A stretch of DNA of 64,000 nt from Myxococcales bacterium (GTDB lineage: Bacteria > Myxococcota > Myxococcia > Myxococcales > Myxococcaceae): positions 124,001 through 188,000 of the forward strand of contig JACPVI010000006.1 of NCBI GenBank assembly GCA_016191815.1, written 5' to 3'. Of this stretch, positions 1 through 9,084 are shown in pieces. Position 1 is the first letter of the stretch. Each line of letters starts with the position of its first letter. The position numbers were made by a program, and so were the translations under genes. The notes beneath the pieces are model-generated. The model saw nothing but the letters and a program-made list of their open reading frames with translations, searched no databases and had not been told where the DNA came from.

Positions 1-280
1 GAAGCAGCAGGCTCGATCGGCGAAGGCCGCCTGAGCCCACAGTTCGCCTGGGTCGCGCCGCGTGCCACATCTGCTCACCTCGGGCACCCGGCGAGGTCGG
101 GAATGACACTTTTCGGTCAGCGGTACGTACTGGCATGACGGCACCGTCGCACTGGAGCGGCGGAGGCGATTGCCGGTGCGGATGACCCGAGAACGAAAGA
201 AGAGAGCTGCCGGCGGTTTCCGCACGCGCTCTGGCGCCGGCAGGGCCCTTGCTCGAAATCGCCGCCCCGGAGGAACCCAG
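1..280. other. Window edge, no supported gene
   Basis: I see no convincing coding region here. The first 34 bases are open in + frame 2, read as a short Lys/Ala-rich tail and end in TGA, so they could be the last codons of a gene outside the window, but this is too short to support. The rest may carry upstream signals for the small gene that starts at 281. Confidence 0.4.
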
Positions 281-445
281 GTGGCGATCATCCAACCGAA
301 GGGACGCGACCAAGGCGAGGCGCCGCACCCCAACCCCCCGCAGCGCCCAGCGGGCATGCAGGCGATGGGCGAAGAGATCTACCGGGAGATCCGCCAGCTC
401 GTCCGCGAGCTGGCTTCACATAGGCGGCGCACGGCGGAAGGCTAA
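281..445 (+). CDS. Small hypothetical protein (54 aa)
   Basis: This short reading frame starts at a GTG preceded by a GGAGG ribosome-binding sequence at a normal distance. The product is about 54 residues; the last 25 look like a basic amphipathic helix (GEEIYREIRQLVRELASHRR). I do not recognise a family. It converges with the zinc-ribbon gene on the other strand, with two bases between their stops. The frame also extends upstream to a GTG at 170, but that part is Arg-rich and looks non-coding. The ribosome site and plausible helix are the only support. Confidence 0.4.
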   Translation: MAIIQPKGRDQGEAPHPNPPQRPAGMQAMGEEIYREIRQLVRELASHRRRTAEG

Positions 446-447
446 GC

Positions 448-726
448 TTAGACTTCCTCTTCCTCCCGCGCCGGCTCCTCGGCCTCCTCCTCGATGGCCT
501 CGATCTCGTCCTCTTCCTCGAACGGCTCCTCGGGCGCGATGGGCTGGACGACCTTCGGCACCGCGGTCAGGCGGCCGCGCCGCGCATCGGGCGGCCCTTT
601 CAGCGCCGGGCTCTCGCGCTGGTCCACCCCGCACTTGGGGCAGACTGGCTCAGGCCGCTTGAGGTCGTAGAACTTCGTTCCGCACTTGAAGCAGCTGAAT
701 TTGGCGCCGATGTCCTTGGCGGGCAT
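448..726 (-). CDS. FYDLN-acid zinc-ribbon protein (TIGR02300 type)
   Basis: The 92-residue product has two CxxC knuckles (Cys12/15 and Cys29/32) around the diagnostic FYDL motif, then a long acidic tail rich in Glu. This is the layout of the small TIGR02300 (FYDLN acid) family, common in alpha- and deltaproteobacteria and of unknown role; the name comes from the motif and the acidic end. The ribbon probably binds one zinc. Nothing in the neighbourhood assigns a process, though the next gene also begins with a zinc ribbon. Confidence 0.8.
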   Translation of the reverse strand: MPAKDIGAKFSCFKCGTKFYDLKRPEPVCPKCGVDQRESPALKGPPDARRGRLTAVPKVVQPIAPEEPFEEEDEIEAIEEEAEEPAREEEEV

Positions 727-880
727 GTGGTCTCACCTGTCGACGCGAAGGAGCCCGGCTCCTTAATTGGCGCGGCCCCGCAAGTCAATCGATCGGTTTG
801 GAAAGGGGGTGGTTCCGGCCCCTGATGGCGGGTACCATCGCGGAAGCTCCGCCTCTCTGTCCCAGGCCGGTGCGCTCTCC

Positions 881-2377
881 GTGACTGTCACCTGCGACCA
901 CTGCCACAAGCGCTATGTGATCGCCGACGACAAGGTCCGCGGGCGCTCGGTGCGGATCCGCTGCAAGCGGTGCCAGGGGGTCATCTCCATCGAGGGGCTC
1001 AAGGCCGAGCGGCGAGCCGCCGCTGCTCCCAAGGCGGCGTGGGAGGAGGAGCGGACCGTGGCCATGCCGGTGCTGGACCTGAGCTCGGTCTGGCACGCGA
1101 TGGTGAAAGGGAAGCAGTTGGGCCCCCTGGACGTGAAAGCCCTCCAGGCCAAGGTGAGATCCGGGGAGATCGGCCTGCGCAACTACCTCTGGCGCCAGGG
1201 GATGAAGGACTGGAAGCGGGCGGCCGAGCTGCCCGAGCTGACCCGGCTGTTCATCGGAGGCGACGGCCTGCCCGCACCGGCTGCTCCAGCTCCGGCGGCT
1301 GCCCCGCCCGTTCGCGCGGAGGCGCCGGTCGTTCGCCAGGCGGAGCCGCAGCCCGCCAAGGCGGCTGAGCCCTCTGTTACACCCAGGGCCGCGGAGGAGC
1401 CGAAGGCCACCCTCGCGAAGGCGGAGGGAGAGCGGGCGGACCCGCTGGGAGAGCTGTACTCCGACGCGAGCCACCCCGGCGCCGAACGCGACACCCTCGA
1501 CGACGAGCCGGAGGAGCGGCAGGAGGCGGCGAAGGAGACGGCGAAGAAGGAGCCGGAGGATCCGTTCGCGGCGATGGGGGACATCGACCCAGCGAAGCTC
1601 GGAGCGCCCGGCGAGGCGACTCGCTTCTTCATCGCCCAGGCGGGGGTGAACAAGCGAAACCCTCCCTGGAAGATCGCGCTCGCCATCGCCACCGCGCTGG
1701 CCGCGCCGGTGGGCGTGCTCTACTTCCTTTCCGAGCTGAAGATCGTCCCTCTGGAGGTGACCCGGGTGGACGAGTCCGGCAACGAGGTGACCGAGTCGGT
1801 CTTCTCGGCGGGAGGGGTGTCCGGGCTCAAGGATCTGCTCTCGGGAAAGAACAAGAAGAAGCCCGAGCCGCCCACCCAGGTGGCGGCCCGGCCGAAGAAG
1901 CCCGAGGCGGAGCCGCCGGAAGCTTCCCCGCCGGTGCGGCCTCCGCCGGTGCGGCCTCCGCCGCCGAACGCGCCCACCCAGGAGGAGCTGGCGGCGCTCT
2001 ACAACGACGCCTCCAAGCAGACCACCGGCCCGAGGGTGCGCAAGGACGTCGAGGAGAAGACGAAGGACACTTCCTTGGGAGGCCTCTCCGAGGAGGCGGT
2101 CTCCCAGGTGGTGGCGCAGTCGCAGAGCGCCTTCCAGCAGTGCATCGAGCAGGAGATGCGAAAGAACCCCGGCTTCAAGGGCGGGAAGATCAACATCGTG
2201 GCCACCGTGGGCAGCTCCGGGGTGGTGAAGCGAGCGGAGATCGACCGGCGGGACATCGACCTCTCGGACCTCGGGGGCTGCCTCAAGCGCAGGGCCAAGC
2301 AGATGCAGTTCTCCTCCTTCTCCGGCGACGAGGAGACCGAGGTGCACATCCCGCTCATCCTCAGCGCGACGATGTGA
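881..2377 (+). CDS. Zinc-ribbon/GYF/AgmX-like envelope protein
   Basis: The 498-residue protein begins with an MJ0042-type zinc ribbon (Cys5/8, Cys28/31). A GYF_2-like domain follows at about 65-115 (WHAMVKGKQLGPLD), then a long Ala/Pro/Glu-rich linker, one membrane span near 270-290, a Pro-rich stretch with a duplicated PPVR unit, and a C-terminal AgmX/PglI-type domain (CIEQEMRKNPGFKGG). Such proteins are widespread in myxobacteria; AgmX relatives act in gliding motility and contractility, and the C-terminal domain resembles TonB in layout. The GTG at 881 is chosen because the ribbon starts there; the upstream extension to 767 overlaps the promoter region and has no domain. Its stop lies three bases from that of the convergent lipoprotein gene. 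Confidence 0.8.
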   Translation: MTVTCDHCHKRYVIADDKVRGRSVRIRCKRCQGVISIEGLKAERRAAAAPKAAWEEERTVAMPVLDLSSVWHAMVKGKQLGPLDVKALQAKVRSGEIGLRNYLWRQGMKDWKRAAELPELTRLFIGGDGLPAPAAPAPAAAPPVRAEAPVVRQAEPQPAKAAEPSVTPRAAEEPKATLAKAEGERADPLGELYSDASHPGAERDTLDDEPEERQEAAKETAKKEPEDPFAAMGDIDPAKLGAPGEATRFFIAQAGVNKRNPPWKIALAIATALAAPVGVLYFLSELKIVPLEVTRVDESGNEVTESVFSAGGVSGLKDLLSGKNKKKPEPPTQVAARPKKPEAEPPEASPPVRPPPVRPPPPNAPTQEELAALYNDASKQTTGPRVRKDVEEKTKDTSLGGLSEEAVSQVVAQSQSAFQQCIEQEMRKNPGFKGGKINIVATVGSSGVVKRAEIDRRDIDLSDLGGCLKRRAKQMQFSSFSGDEETEVHIPLILSATM

Positions 2378-2380
2378 CGG

Positions 2381-5300
2381 TCAGCGGCAGGCGCCTCTGG
2401 CCACCGAGACCCGGTAGGCGTCCGGGTGCGCCACCACCACGTCCCACCAGGCGTCGCCGTCCAGCTTGGCCACCGCCGAGACGGTCCCGAGGTAGTTCGC
2501 GTAGTACGCTTGCTCGGGCAGGAATGAGCCGTTGCCCAGTCCTCGCAGCACGGAGAAGCCTCCGACCAGCAGGTCCATCTTCCCGTCGCCGTCGAAGTCC
2601 CGCGCTGCCACGCTGGCGGCGGCGTCGCCCGCCGTCAGCCCGGTGGTGAAGGTGCCGTTGCCGTTCCCGAGGAGGATCTGGAGGGGGTCGTACTCGCGGG
2701 CGGCGGCGATGTCCGGGCGGCCGTCACCGTTGAAGTCAGCCACCGCGAGGTCGGTGAAGTAGTAGCTGCTGCCGAGGATGGTGGGCTGGCGCCAGAGCGC
2801 GCCCCCGCCGGTGCCCAGCAGCACGGTGAGCCCGGTGCCGGCGGCGATCACGTCGTCCCGGCCGTCGAAGTTCAGGTCCGCGATGGCGACGGTGGTGGCG
2901 TTGAGCGAGAAAGTCGCGGACTTGGTGAGCGCCCCGGCGCCGGTGTTGAGGAAGACGTAGATCTCCCCGGTTCCCGAGCAGGCCACCGCGGCGTCGAGCT
3001 TTCCGTCGCCGCTGAGATCGCCCAGCGCCACTGCCTCCGGCGACGAGCCGGTCGCGTAGAAGGTCGGCGCCGAGAGCGTCCCGCTGGCGCTCCCCCTGAG
3101 CAGGTTGATTCCCGCTGACCCACCGTATAGCGAATAGGTGGTGGCCACCACGTCGCCATAGCCGTCGCCGTCGAGGTCCCCGATGGCGACCGACTCGGAG
3201 TAGCTGCCGGAGGTGACCTGGGCCCCCGTCGAGAAGCCCCCGTCGGCCTGGCCGAACAGCGGCACGCCCTTTCCTGCGGTGGTGTCGCCGGAGACGAAGA
3301 GGTCCTGCCGCCCGTCCCCGTTGAGGTCTCCCACCGCCACCGCCCGCGGGTAGGCGCTGGCGGAGTGGGAGGCGGGCTGCGGGAAGCGCCCGGTCCCCTC
3401 GCCCTTCATCACCAAGACGTTGCCGCTGCCGGTCTTGATGAGCACCTCGCGCTTTCCGTCCCCGTCGAGATCCTCGGCGAGGGTGGTGGCGACGTTGGAG
3501 CCGCCCGGGCCGACCTGGCTCAGGTAGGTGAAGGTTCCGTCTCCCTTTCCGAGGTTGACGTAGAGGGTGCCGGTCCAGTTGCTGCCCTCGGTGTTGACCG
3601 CGTAGTCGAGCTTGCCGTCGTTGTTGATGTCCGCGAGCGCGCCGCCGTTGCGGTTGGAGCCAGTGACCGTGGCCGGGGCGGAGAATCCTCCGGTCCCGGT
3701 GCCGAGCAGGGCCTGCGAGCCGTAGTAGAGGTTCACCACCAGGTCCGCCTTCCCGTCCGCGTTCAGGTCGCCCACCCGGAGGTAGGTGCCGTTGCCCGAG
3801 CCGAGGGTGGTGACTCCCGCCTGGAAGGTCCCGGCTCCGGAGCCGGGGAAGACCGTGAGGTACGGGGTGGTCGCGGAGCTGGAGCTGTTGGCGACGACGA
3901 GGTCCGGCTTCCCGTCCGCGTTGAAGTCGCCCGAGGAGATCGCCAGGGGCGTGACGGCGGTCAGGGTGGTGCCTGCCGCGAAGGTGCCGGTGCCGGAGTT
4001 GAGCAGCACGCTTATTTTTTGTGCCGACTGGCAGGCGACTGCCAGGTCCGGCTTGCCGTCGGAGTTGAAGTCCGCCGCGGTGATGCCGGACGCCGCGCCA
4101 GCCACGGCGTACAGCGAAGGGGCGTTGAAACCGCCCGCACCATTGTTGAGGAGCACGGCCGCCGAAGGGGTACCGCTGTAGGGGTTGGAGTAGGTCGCGA
4201 GGTCCGGCCTGCCGTCGCCGTTGAAGTCCGCCACCGCCAGCCGGGTGGGCGAGGAGAGGGTGGTGCCGTGGGTGGTGGCCGGCTGGAACGTGCCGTTTCC
4301 GTTTCCCCGCATCAGGTTGATGGAGTTGCCGTACCCGCTGACGGCGAGGTCCCACTTGGCGTCGCCGTCGAAGTCGGCCAGCGCCATGTCCGAGGCGGAG
4401 ATGTTGCCTGAGAGCGGCAGGAGCGGGAGCAGATCCGCGAAGCCGATGCCCGAGGCGCAGGTGGGACGGCAGGAGCCCTGCGAGCAAGCCTCGTTGGCGG
4501 CGCAGGCGGCTCCGCAGGCGCCGCAGTGCTTGGGGTCGCTCTGGAGGTCGACGCAGGTGGAGTTGCAGCTTGTGACGCAGCCGGTGCCGCAGACGCCCGC
4601 GATGCAAGTCGGGCGCTGGGGCCCAAAGCCCGATGGGGCGCAAGGCGAGCAGCTCGCTCCGCAGCTCGAGGTGCTGTCGTCGGGGACGCAGATGCCCGAG
4701 CAGAGGTGCCACCCGGCCTTGCAGGCGAAGCCACAGCTCCCGGCGTTGCAGGTGGCGATCGCGTTGGAGGGCGTCGCGCACGGCGTGCAGCTTTGGCCGC
4801 AGCTTTGCGGGCTGGCGTTGGAGAGGCACTGGCTGCCGCAGCGGTGGAAGCCGGTGTTGCAGGTGAAGTCGCAGGAGCCGCCGAGGCACACCGGCGAGGC
4901 GTTCGCCGGGGGCGTGCAGGCCGCGCAGGAGGGGCCGCACTGGGTGGTGCTGGAGTCGGAGACGCAGACGTTCCCGCACCGGTGGAAGCCGGTGTTGCAG
5001 GTGAAGTCGCAGGTGCCGCCGTTGCAGGCGGGCGAGCTGTTGGCCGGCCCCGCAGAACAGGGCGTGCAGCTTTGGCCGCAGCTATTGGGGCTGGTGTTGG
5101 AGAGGCACTGGTTGCCGCAGCGGTGGAAGCCGGTGTTGCAGGTGAAGTCGCAGGAGGTGCCGTTGCAGGTGGCGGTGCCGTTGGCGGGCGGGGAGCAAGG
5201 ATTGCAGCTCGAGCCGCAGCTGCTCACGCTGTTGTTGGGCAGGCACTGGCTTCCGCAGCGGTGGTAACCGGCGTTGCAGGTGAAGTCGCAGGAGGCGCCG

Positions 5301-6172
5301 TTGCAGGTGGCGGTGCCGTTGGCGGGCGGGGAGCAAGGAGTGCAACTCGAGCCGCAGCTGCTCACGCTGTTGTTGGGCAGGCACTGGTTGCCGCAGCGGT
5401 GGTAGCCGGCGTTGCACGCGAAATCGCAGCTACCCGAGCTGCACACCGGGCTTCCGTTGGCGGGGGCGGTGCACTGCACGCAGCTCGCTCCGCACAGCGA
5501 GGGGCTGTAGTCCGGGGCGCACTGGCCCCCGCAGCGGTGGTAGCCGGCAGCGCAGGAGCAGAGGTGGGTGGCGACGTCGCAGCTGCCGGGTTGCGGGCAG
5601 TCGGCGTTCGCGGCGCAGCCCGGCTTGCACTGGCCGCTCCCGAGATCGCAGTAGTTGCCCGAGGGGCACGGCGTCTGCCGGCAGTCCGTGGGCAGCGCCT
5701 GGCAGGAGCCGGAAGCGCAAGTCTGGGTCGCCGAGCAGGCTCGCCCGCATTGGCCGCAGTTGGCCCGGTCCGATCGGGTGTCCACGCAGGTGCCGCTGCA
5801 AGGTGAAAGGCCAGTCGCGCACCCGCTGCCTCCGCCGCCGCCGCCACCTCCTCCGTCTGTTCCGCCGCCACCGTCGATGGCTCCGCCGCCTCCCCCGTCG
5901 GCGCCCCCGCCGCCGCCTCCTCCGCCGGCATCGCCGGAGGTGCCGGCCACCATGCAGTAGCCCAGCTGACAGGTCTGCCCGAGCGCGCAGATGGTGCACT
6001 GCGAGCCGGCGCTGCCGCAGGCGTTGGCGAAGTTTCCGGCCTGACACGCTCCGGTGACGTCGCAGCAGCCGGAGCAGGTGGAGGGGCCGCAGGCAGGTCC
6101 GGAGGAATTCTCGCAGGCGGCGAGGACGCCCGAGGCGACTACCGCAACGAGGAGGGCGATAAGGTTTTTCAT
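2381..6172 (-). CDS. Cys-rich/FG-GAP repeat surface lipoprotein
   Basis: The 1263-residue protein starts with a lipoprotein signal peptide (lipobox LAAC) and a Cys module (CGPSTCSGCC). A Gly/Asp linker and several TSP/EGF-like Cys-rich units come next, then roughly seven tandem 45-47 residue Cys repeats (pattern CNAGYHRCG). The C-terminal half has many FG-GAP/VCBS repeats carrying D-x-D-G-D-G calcium-type loops, as in integrin-alpha beta-propellers. It is probably exposed on the outer membrane and could bind ligand, matrix or another cell. The ATG at 6172 is the only start giving the signal peptide. It diverges from the repeat lipoprotein at 6264, which carries the same N-terminal Cys module, so the two may be co-regulated from the 91-base gap. 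Function unknown. Confidence 0.85.
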   Translation of the reverse strand: MKNLIALLVAVVASGVLAACENSSGPACGPSTCSGCCDVTGACQAGNFANACGSAGSQCTICALGQTCQLGYCMVAGTSGDAGGGGGGGGADGGGGGAIDGGGGTDGGGGGGGGGSGCATGLSPCSGTCVDTRSDRANCGQCGRACSATQTCASGSCQALPTDCRQTPCPSGNYCDLGSGQCKPGCAANADCPQPGSCDVATHLCSCAAGYHRCGGQCAPDYSPSLCGASCVQCTAPANGSPVCSSGSCDFACNAGYHRCGNQCLPNNSVSSCGSSCTPCSPPANGTATCNGASCDFTCNAGYHRCGSQCLPNNSVSSCGSSCNPCSPPANGTATCNGTSCDFTCNTGFHRCGNQCLSNTSPNSCGQSCTPCSAGPANSSPACNGGTCDFTCNTGFHRCGNVCVSDSSTTQCGPSCAACTPPANASPVCLGGSCDFTCNTGFHRCGSQCLSNASPQSCGQSCTPCATPSNAIATCNAGSCGFACKAGWHLCSGICVPDDSTSSCGASCSPCAPSGFGPQRPTCIAGVCGTGCVTSCNSTCVDLQSDPKHCGACGAACAANEACSQGSCRPTCASGIGFADLLPLLPLSGNISASDMALADFDGDAKWDLAVSGYGNSINLMRGNGNGTFQPATTHGTTLSSPTRLAVADFNGDGRPDLATYSNPYSGTPSAAVLLNNGAGGFNAPSLYAVAGAASGITAADFNSDGKPDLAVACQSAQKISVLLNSGTGTFAAGTTLTAVTPLAISSGDFNADGKPDLVVANSSSSATTPYLTVFPGSGAGTFQAGVTTLGSGNGTYLRVGDLNADGKADLVVNLYYGSQALLGTGTGGFSAPATVTGSNRNGGALADINNDGKLDYAVNTEGSNWTGTLYVNLGKGDGTFTYLSQVGPGGSNVATTLAEDLDGDGKREVLIKTGSGNVLVMKGEGTGRFPQPASHSASAYPRAVAVGDLNGDGRQDLFVSGDTTAGKGVPLFGQADGGFSTGAQVTSGSYSESVAIGDLDGDGYGDVVATTYSLYGGSAGINLLRGSASGTLSAPTFYATGSSPEAVALGDLSGDGKLDAAVACSGTGEIYVFLNTGAGALTKSATFSLNATTVAIADLNFDGRDDVIAAGTGLTVLLGTGGGALWRQPTILGSSYYFTDLAVADFNGDGRPDIAAAREYDPLQILLGNGNGTFTTGLTAGDAAASVAARDFDGDGKMDLLVGGFSVLRGLGNGSFLPEQAYYANYLGTVSAVAKLDGDAWWDVVVAHPDAYRVSVARGACR
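5120..5400. repeat. Two near-identical 138-bp tandem units
   Basis: Inside the Cys-rich lipoprotein gene two adjacent 138-base units (46 codons) are nearly identical at DNA level, while the flanking units of the array have diverged. This points to a recent duplication or gene conversion within the array. The boundaries given are approximate. Confidence 0.7.
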
Positions 6173-6263
6173 GGGGGTGACCTGTCCCCGAAACCCCCGA
6201 AGGCAGGGAGAGGTGCAAGGGAAGATCTGCACTGTTCGGGCGGCTCGGGTGTCATGGCCCCTG

Positions 6264-8771
6264 ATGGAGCGGACCTGGATCGGCGCGGCTGCCCTCGCGG
6301 CAGTCCTGCTCTGCGCATGCGGTGCGCCGCCTTGCGGACCTTCCACCTGCTCGGGGTGCTGCGACTCCTCGGGGGCGTGCGCGGGTGGAATCTCTCCGAT
6401 GGCCTGCGGCTCGGCGGGCGGCCAGTGCCGCGACTGCGGCCCCGGCGCCGCCTGCACCCAGGGCGCCTGCGTTCCCGGCAGCGGGGGAGGCGGAGGCTCC
6501 GGCGGCGGAGGCGGAGGCTCGGGAGGCTCCGATGGCGGCTGTATTTGCAGCCTCCCCAACGCGACCACCTTCTGCGCGCCCGGCGAGTGCGTGCTGCTCG
6601 GGTGCCACCAGGGTTTCCGGGACAAGGACGGCGTCTCCGCCAACGGCTGCGAGGCCTTTTGCCAGGCGCTGTCGGTGACCTCCTCCGGGGCGCTGGACTT
6701 CAACCTGGAGGTGGTGCAGCTGTCGGGCAAGGTGACGTTGGAGGGGGCCTCGGCGCCGGTGGGCAGCCCGCGCGGGACGCTCCGGTTCCTGCTCGCCGGC
6801 TCGGGGACGGCGGTCGACGTGGAGCTGCCCACCTCGGGAGAGGCGACGTACGCGGTCGCGCTCATCGCCGGCGTCTACCGGATCGAGCTCGAGAAGGCGG
6901 GCGACTGCCGCCCCGAGGCGATTCCCTGCGGCACGCAGGTGCTCCGGGAGTCGATCTCCCTCACCACCTCGGGCTCGCTGGATCTCGACCTTCAGCGCGC
7001 CGCCGACGGGGGCTCGGCCGGGCTCGTCACCGTCTCCGGGCAGGTGCTGCTGCGCGGCTCCCCGCTTCCGGGCTCCAGCTCGCCGCGGGGCCGGGTGGCC
7101 TTCCTGTCGGCGGATGGAGGATCGGAGGTAGTCGGGGCGAACCTGCCGGCCACCGGCCCGGCGACCTACTCGGTGCAGCTGCCGCGCGGCGCCTACGACG
7201 TGTTGCTCGAGGGAGGGTTCGGCTGCACGCCCACTTCTGGCCCGCTGCCGTGCTACGGCTCGGTGAGGAAGCGGGGCTTCGCCGTCTCCACCAGCGGGGC
7301 GCTGGACATCGACGTGAACGTGCTCACCCTCTCGGGCCAGGTGAAGCTCGCCGGGCAGGCGATGCCCAACCATCCGCAGGGAGCCTCGCGCGGGGAGCTC
7401 CGGGTGGAGGATCCGGATGGCCTGGGCGTTTCGCTGGACCTCGGCGCCTCGGGGCCGGCGGTCTACTCCACTCTCCTCTACCCCGACAGCTTCGATCTGG
7501 TGCTGGAGCCCTCGCTCGCTTGCCTCACCGGGCCGCTCCCCTGTCAGCGGAGGCAGCTCCGTTCCGCCCTGCCGGTGACCGCGACCGGCTCGGTCGATCT
7601 GGATGTAAACGTGGTGTCGGTGTCCGGCTCGGTGAAGGTCAACGGCCTTCAGCTCGGCTCGAGCCCCACCGGCACCTCTCGCGGGAGCGTCATCTTCACC
7701 GATCCGGATGGCACCGTGTCGACCTCACTCCCCGCCAGCGGGCCTGCCACCCATCAGCAACGCCTCTACTCCGGCACCTACGACGTGGAGGTGGACAACG
7801 GCTCCGACTGCCCTGACGGGCCGCTCCCCTGCGAGCCGTACACTGCGAAGCAGGGGGTCGCGCTCACCACCAACGGCATTCTCGACCTGGACCTTCCGGT
7901 GGCGACGCTGGATGGCGCGGTGACGGTGAACGGCGCCGCGATGGGCGACAGCCCCACCCTCTCGCCGAGGGGCAGCGTCGTGCTCGATAGAATCGGCGGC
8001 TCCTCGAGCGCGAGGACGCTGCTCGCCACCGGCCCGGCGCGCTTCACCGCCCGGCTCTACGCCGGAACCTACCAGGTCCGATTCACCAACCAGAACGATT
8101 GTCCGCTCGGGCCCGCCCCCTGCCAATCGAGGCGCCTCGAGGCGGCACTGCCGCTCACCGCCGGCCTCTCACGCTCGTTCGATCTCCCGGTGCTCGACGT
8201 CTCCGGGACGCTCACGGTCAACGGAGCCGCGGTCGGCCAAAGCGTCACCGGGGCGTCTCGCGGGCGGGTCGGGTTCCTCCTGACGCCGATCTCGGCCTCG
8301 AGCGGCACGGCGGTCGAGGCGTCGTTGCCGCCTTCGGGTGCCGCCACCTACCGAATGCGCCTCTTCCCAGGCTCCTACCGGGTGCTGCTCGCCAACGACA
8401 CCGACTGTCCGGCTTCAGGGAGCGGCGCCCTCCCGTGCCAGGCGGCAGTGCTCAAGGAGTCGCAGTCGTTGACGGCCTCCGGCTCGCTGAACCTCGACGT
8501 GCGGGTGGCGACGCTCAGCGGCAAAGTGCGCGTCAACGGCCAGCCGATGCCGCCGAGCCCGCAGGGGCAGCCCAGGGCGGAGCTGCGCTTCGGGATGTGG
8601 GACGCGACGGGCGATCCGGCCGCGGTGAGCTTGAGCGCCTCCGGCGAGGCCACCTACCAGCTCACCCTCGTGCACGGGCAGTACGACGTCGGGCTGGCGA
8701 ACGACCTCGACTGTCCGCGCGGGGCATTGCCATGCCAGCACGCGCTGCTCACGGGTTGCCAGGTGCCGTGA
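6264..8771 (+). CDS. Repeat lipoprotein with carboxypeptidase-like beta domains
   Basis: The 835-residue protein has a lipoprotein signal peptide (lipobox LCAC), the Cys module CGPSTCSGCC that is also found in the divergent neighbour, a Gly/Ser linker, and about seven repeats of 85-95 residues. Each repeat opens with a motif like LSGKVTLEG, contains a GPATY segment and ends with DCPxGPLPC and a DLDV strand. The layout suggests a rod of beta-sandwich (carboxypeptidase-regulatory or SpaA-like) domains, each with one disulfide, displayed on the cell surface. ATG 6264 is chosen because it gives the signal peptide. No enzyme domain is seen; a structural or adhesive role is inference. Confidence 0.8.
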   Translation: MERTWIGAAALAAVLLCACGAPPCGPSTCSGCCDSSGACAGGISPMACGSAGGQCRDCGPGAACTQGACVPGSGGGGGSGGGGGGSGGSDGGCICSLPNATTFCAPGECVLLGCHQGFRDKDGVSANGCEAFCQALSVTSSGALDFNLEVVQLSGKVTLEGASAPVGSPRGTLRFLLAGSGTAVDVELPTSGEATYAVALIAGVYRIELEKAGDCRPEAIPCGTQVLRESISLTTSGSLDLDLQRAADGGSAGLVTVSGQVLLRGSPLPGSSSPRGRVAFLSADGGSEVVGANLPATGPATYSVQLPRGAYDVLLEGGFGCTPTSGPLPCYGSVRKRGFAVSTSGALDIDVNVLTLSGQVKLAGQAMPNHPQGASRGELRVEDPDGLGVSLDLGASGPAVYSTLLYPDSFDLVLEPSLACLTGPLPCQRRQLRSALPVTATGSVDLDVNVVSVSGSVKVNGLQLGSSPTGTSRGSVIFTDPDGTVSTSLPASGPATHQQRLYSGTYDVEVDNGSDCPDGPLPCEPYTAKQGVALTTNGILDLDLPVATLDGAVTVNGAAMGDSPTLSPRGSVVLDRIGGSSSARTLLATGPARFTARLYAGTYQVRFTNQNDCPLGPAPCQSRRLEAALPLTAGLSRSFDLPVLDVSGTLTVNGAAVGQSVTGASRGRVGFLLTPISASSGTAVEASLPPSGAATYRMRLFPGSYRVLLANDTDCPASGSGALPCQAAVLKESQSLTASGSLNLDVRVATLSGKVRVNGQPMPPSPQGQPRAELRFGMWDATGDPAAVSLSASGEATYQLTLVHGQYDVGLANDLDCPRGALPCQHALLTGCQVP

Positions 8772-8820
8772 CGCCTTCGCAACTGACCTGAGCCGGCGCC
8801 CTGTAGTAGACAGCTCTGCC

Positions 8821-9084
8821 ATGTACCTTGGACGGGTGATCGGCACCGTGGTCTGCGAGCGGAAGTGCGAGGGGCTCGAGGGCAAGCGGCTGCTCGTGGT
8901 GCAGCCGTTGGATCACCGCCAACAGCCCACCGGGCCGGCGGAGGTGGCGGTGGACACGGTCTCGGCGCCGCCCAAGGCGCTGGTGTACCTGGTGGGGAGC
9001 CGCGAGGCGGCGCTGGCCTGCGAGCCGTGGTTCGTCCCGGTGGACAGCGCCATCGTCGGCCTGGTGGACCAGGTGGACGCATGA
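8821..9084 (+). CDS. EutN/CcmL microcompartment vertex protein 1
   Basis: The 87-residue product matches the single-domain BMC-P family (EutN, CcmL) along its whole length: an N-terminal LGRVIGTVV strand, a KRLLVVQPLD motif, an AVDTV segment and a closing AIVGLVDQVD strand. Such proteins form pentamers that cap the vertices of bacterial microcompartments. Its stop overlaps the start of a second copy (ATGA). No hexameric BMC-H or BMC-T shell gene is in the window, so this is a satellite pair. The extra Cys residues compared with EutN are notable but unexplained. Confidence 0.9.
   Translation: MYLGRVIGTVVCERKCEGLEGKRLLVVQPLDHRQQPTGPAEVAVDTVSAPPKALVYLVGSREAALACEPWFVPVDSAIVGLVDQVDA

Noticed and set aside
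2-34. C-terminal end of an upstream gene
   Set aside because: Only ten codons are visible, too little to support a coding call.
785-2347. Long minus-strand frame of 520 codons
   Set aside because: Antisense to the AgmX-like gene; His/Leu/Arg-rich low-complexity translation typical of a shadow frame in GC-rich DNA.
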